A stretch of DNA of 56,577 bases from Pseudomonadota bacterium (GTDB lineage Bacteria > Pseudomonadota > Gammaproteobacteria > Burkholderiales > Burkholderiaceae), in the NCBI GenBank assembly GCA_963205525.1, contig CAUJJP010000225.1, positions 1 to 56,577 on the forward strand, in the 5' to 3' direction. Shown piece after piece: positions 54,356-56,577 of the stretch (position 1 is its first letter; the number at the start of each line of letters is the position of its first letter). The notes beneath the pieces are model-generated. The model saw nothing but the letters and a program-made list of their open reading frames with translations, had not been told where the DNA came from and did not search any database. The position numbers and the translations under genes were made by a program.

Positions 54356-55519
54356 ATGGACTTCGAACTGAGCGCCGATCAGCGCCGCCTGCAGGACCTC
54401 GTCGCCGACTTCGCGCGCCGGGAAATCGAACCGCGCGCCGAGCAGATGGACCGCGACGGCGTTTTCCCTGCCGACCTGTTCCGCCACATCGGCGAACTGG
54501 GCATCACCTCGATTCCCTTTGCGCCCGAGTACGGCGGCATGGGGCTGGGCACGTTGGACATGGCCCTGGCCATCGAGCAGCTGGCCATCGCCGACCAGGG
54601 CTTGGCGGTGACCACCATGGTCAGCGTCGCCGCCGGCCTGATCCTGCAGCGCTTCGGCAGCGAAGAACAAAAGGTGCGCTGGCTGCCTGACATCGTCGCG
54701 GGCCGAACCCTGGCCGCGCTGGCGGGCACCGAGCCGCAGGCCGGCTCGGACACAGCCTCGTTCACCACCCGCGCGAACCGCGTTGCCGGTGGCTGGGCCA
54801 TCAACGGCCAGAAGGCCTACATCACCAATGCCGGCACCGACATCTCGACGATCGCGCTGACTCTGGCGGTCACCAGCGAGCCCACGGACGAGCGCAAGCG
54901 CTTCACCCTGTTCGTCGTGCCCAAGGGCACCGAGGGCTACAGCCAGGGCGAGCTGTACCGCAAGATGGGCTGGCGCGCGAGCGACACACGCCCGCTGTAC
55001 TACGACAACTGCGTGGTCGGCGACGACATGATTCTCGGAAACGAGGGCGAGGGTCGGCATCTGCTGCACAAGGGCTACCAGCAGGCGCGGGTGTTCCTGT
55101 CGCATTGCTCGCTGGGCCTGGCCGAAGCGGCGCTGCGCCGCTCGGTGGGCTATGCCAACGAGCGCAAGGCTTTTGGTGCGACCCTGGGCAACCTACAGAT
55201 GATCCAGGAGATGGTCGCGCAGATGGCCGTCAAGGTCGACGCCGCCCGCCTCCTGGCCTACCGCGCCGCCTGGATGGGTGACCAGGGCACAGCCACGATC
55301 CGCGAGCTGGCCATGGCCAAGTACTACTGCACCGAGATCGGCTCGCAGGTGGCCGACGCGGCCATCCAGGTGCATGGCGGCTGGGGCTTCATGGACGACT
55401 GCGCCGTCTCGCGCTACTACCGCGACAACCGCATATGCACCATCGGCGACGGCAGCAGCCAGATCCAGCAGTTGCTGATCGCCCGCTCGCTGGGCTTGGA
55501 CGTGCGCTTCGCCAGCTGA
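54356..55519 (+). CDS. Acyl-CoA dehydrogenase
   Basis: The 387-residue flavoenzyme introduces a 2,3 double bond into an acyl-CoA. Signatures: FELSADQRRLQDLVADFARR at the start, ALAGTEPQAGSDTASFTTRA with GWAINGQKAYITNAGTD, RKAFGATLGNLQMIQEMVAQ, and the C-terminal VHGGWGFMDDCAVSRYYRD. Near the end, where many members have Y-E-G-T with the catalytic Glu, this one has IGDGSSQIQ, Asp for Glu. The substrate is unknown; with the hydratase and thiolase-like genes it forms a beta-oxidation-like set. Confidence 0.93.
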   Translation: MDFELSADQRRLQDLVADFARREIEPRAEQMDRDGVFPADLFRHIGELGITSIPFAPEYGGMGLGTLDMALAIEQLAIADQGLAVTTMVSVAAGLILQRFGSEEQKVRWLPDIVAGRTLAALAGTEPQAGSDTASFTTRANRVAGGWAINGQKAYITNAGTDISTIALTLAVTSEPTDERKRFTLFVVPKGTEGYSQGELYRKMGWRASDTRPLYYDNCVVGDDMILGNEGEGRHLLHKGYQQARVFLSHCSLGLAEAALRRSVGYANERKAFGATLGNLQMIQEMVAQMAVKVDAARLLAYRAAWMGDQGTATIRELAMAKYYCTEIGSQVADAAIQVHGGWGFMDDCAVSRYYRDNRICTIGDGSSQIQQLLIARSLGLDVRFAS

Positions 55520-55535
55520 CCCCGGGCCGCGCAGC

Positions 55536-56351
55536 ATGTCCGTCGACACCCTGTTCCATAACGACGCGACGCGGCTGACCCAGCCCGAGCGCGGCATCTG
55601 GCTGCTCGAGCTGACGCGCGAGCGCGAGATGAACACGCTGACCCAGACCCTGCTCGACGGCCTGCAGACCACGCTGGACATCTGCCAGCGCGAGACGGCG
55701 AGGGCGCTGGTCATCACCGGCAGCGGGCGCGCCTTCTGCTGCGGCGCGCACCTGCGCTACTTCGCCGGACCGGAGGCCCAGCTGACCGACCCGGCTGCGG
55801 CGCGCGACCGCTACCTGGTGCGCATCGCCACGCTCTTCGACCGCCTGGAGGAATGCGCCTTCCCGACCATTGCCGCGGTCAACGGCTTCGCGCTGGGGGG
55901 TGGTTGCGAGCTGGCGCTGTCCTGCGACCTGCGGGTGCTGGCGGACAGCGCGCGCATCGGTCTGCCTGAAACCAAGCTGGGCGCCATCGCCGGGGCCGGC
56001 GGGGTGCAGAAACTCGCCCGCCACGTCGGGCGCGGCAAGGCCCTGGAGTGGATATTGCTCGCACGCCAGGTCGATGCGGCCACGGCGGCACATCACGGAC
56101 TGGCGACGGCGGTCGTGCCGCCGGACCAGGTGCTGGACACCGCCATGGCGCTGGCGCGCGAGCTGCGTGCGCTGGCCCCGCTGGCCATCACCCAGAGCAA
56201 GGCCACGATCTACGCCAGCGAAGACGCAGACCTGCGCAGCGCACGCCGCTACGGGCTGGACGCGCTGTCGCTGCTGGTGGGCGGCGCTGAATGGCGCGAA
56301 GGCATGGACGCCTTCGTCAACAAGCGCGCACCGCGCTTCGACACATGGTGA
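55536..56351 (+). CDS. Enoyl-CoA hydratase/isomerase family protein
   Basis: This crotonase-fold protein (271 residues) would hydrate the enoyl-CoA made by the preceding dehydrogenase. The oxyanion-hole segments SGRAFCCGAHLRYFAG and ALGGGCELALSCDLRV are present, as are both candidate catalytic glutamates (GGCELAL and LPETKLGAIAGAGG). LARHVGRGKALEWILLARQV and the C-terminal helices are typical. It lies 16 nt after the dehydrogenase and overlaps the next gene, so this is one operon. Confidence 0.93.
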   Translation: MSVDTLFHNDATRLTQPERGIWLLELTREREMNTLTQTLLDGLQTTLDICQRETARALVITGSGRAFCCGAHLRYFAGPEAQLTDPAAARDRYLVRIATLFDRLEECAFPTIAAVNGFALGGGCELALSCDLRVLADSARIGLPETKLGAIAGAGGVQKLARHVGRGKALEWILLARQVDAATAAHHGLATAVVPPDQVLDTAMALARELRALAPLAITQSKATIYASEDADLRSARRYGLDALSLLVGGAEWREGMDAFVNKRAPRFDTW

Positions 56352-56577
56352 ACGCCGCGGCCGACGCACTGCTGGCCCGCCTGGCGAAGCGCCATGCTGC
56401 GACGGCGAGCGACCTGGGCCAACGCCTGGCCGACGCCGGCTTCAGCGCCGCGCAGCCTCCCACCTGGGACACGCTGCCGCGCGTGGCGCCCCGCCCCCAG
56501 GCCACGCGGGGCCCCGTGCAGGCCGAGCGCGCCGACGTCGGCGGACTCGCCCCCCCGGGCCGGGAGCCGCAGGGCGG
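56345..56577 (+). CDS. Unidentified protein, N-terminal part, runs off right edge
   Basis: A frame from ATG 56345 (or GTG 56348) overlaps the hydratase stop and stays open to the window end. The visible ~77 residues are a helical, Ala-rich start (AADALLARLAKRHAATASDL, GQRLADAGFSAAQPPTWDTL) and then Pro/Arg-rich sequence, with no recognisable domain. Its position makes it part of the acyl-CoA operon. The edge cuts any diagnostic region. Confidence 0.55.
   Translation, partial: MVNAAADALLARLAKRHAATASDLGQRLADAGFSAAQPPTWDTLPRVAPRPQATRGPVQAERADVGGLAPPGREPQG

Overview
The window is GC-rich, tightly packed chromosomal DNA that looks like a betaproteobacterium of the order Burkholderiales. The evidence is the gene content and order (uvrB beside an aromatic aminotransferase; rnfB-nth-zapB/zapA-dapC-dapD-pilU-dapE-prmB; nadA-nadC facing nadB), an intracellular PHB depolymerase with a cysteine nucleophile, 4-nt stop/start overlaps (ATGA or GTGA), and GC-rich hairpin repeats of a kind I associate with Comamonadaceae-like genomes. 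The order-level assignment is inference; no rRNA is present.

Layout. 1-12.7 kb is a housekeeping block: start of uvrB (off the left edge), aminotransferase, PHB depolymerase, a soluble RnfB and Nth, ZapB/ZapA, then the diaminopimelate/lysine branch (dapC, dapD, dapE) with a PilU ATPase inside it, prmB and an ABC-F protein. 12.7-20.8 kb holds an asparaginase divergent from lexA (two SOS boxes between them), a Cdd1-like protein, two tandem paralogous unknowns, and a DUF6502/lipoprotein pair divergent from a beta-propeller lipoprotein. 20.8-24 kb is one minus-strand chain with overlapping genes: Xre antitoxin, RES toxin, acyltransferase, rlmB, then upp. 24.3-29.3 kb has a class III aminotransferase, a membrane-anchored unknown, a UvrD-type helicase and a duplicated-helix protein. 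29.3-33.2 kb is a decayed phage/conjugative-element relic: a roughly 1,100-residue polyvalent protein lying directly downstream of a tRNA-Pro(TGG). 33.3-42.8 kb returns to metabolism (RraA-like, LysM/BON, TPP enzyme plus MFS carrier, AraC regulator, NAD biosynthesis nadA/nadC/nadB). 42.9-48.8 kb has a roadblock-like unknown bracketed by two 84-bp direct repeats, clpB with a sigma-32 promoter, and a TPR-sulfotransferase. 48.8-50.5 kb is a second accessory scar: a RelE/ParE-Phd pair, a fragment of a second polyvalent gene joined to an integrase start, and the 3' stump of a 2-oxoacid:ferredoxin oxidoreductase beta gene. 50.6-56.6 kb is a TetR-controlled acyl-CoA degradation cluster: OB-fold protein, two thiolase-fold proteins without the usual cysteine, acyl-CoA dehydrogenase, enoyl-CoA hydratase and a gene running off the right edge.

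How the parts work together. The dap genes form one translationally coupled unit, as do nadA-nadC. The TetR gene sits between two near-identical operators that can control both arms of the acyl-CoA cluster. The least ordinary material is the pair of polyvalent-protein relics, the acyl-CoA cluster with degenerate catalytic and zinc sites, and several unclassified small paralogous proteins. I did not find a clearly new intact defence or mobile system; these are the best candidates.
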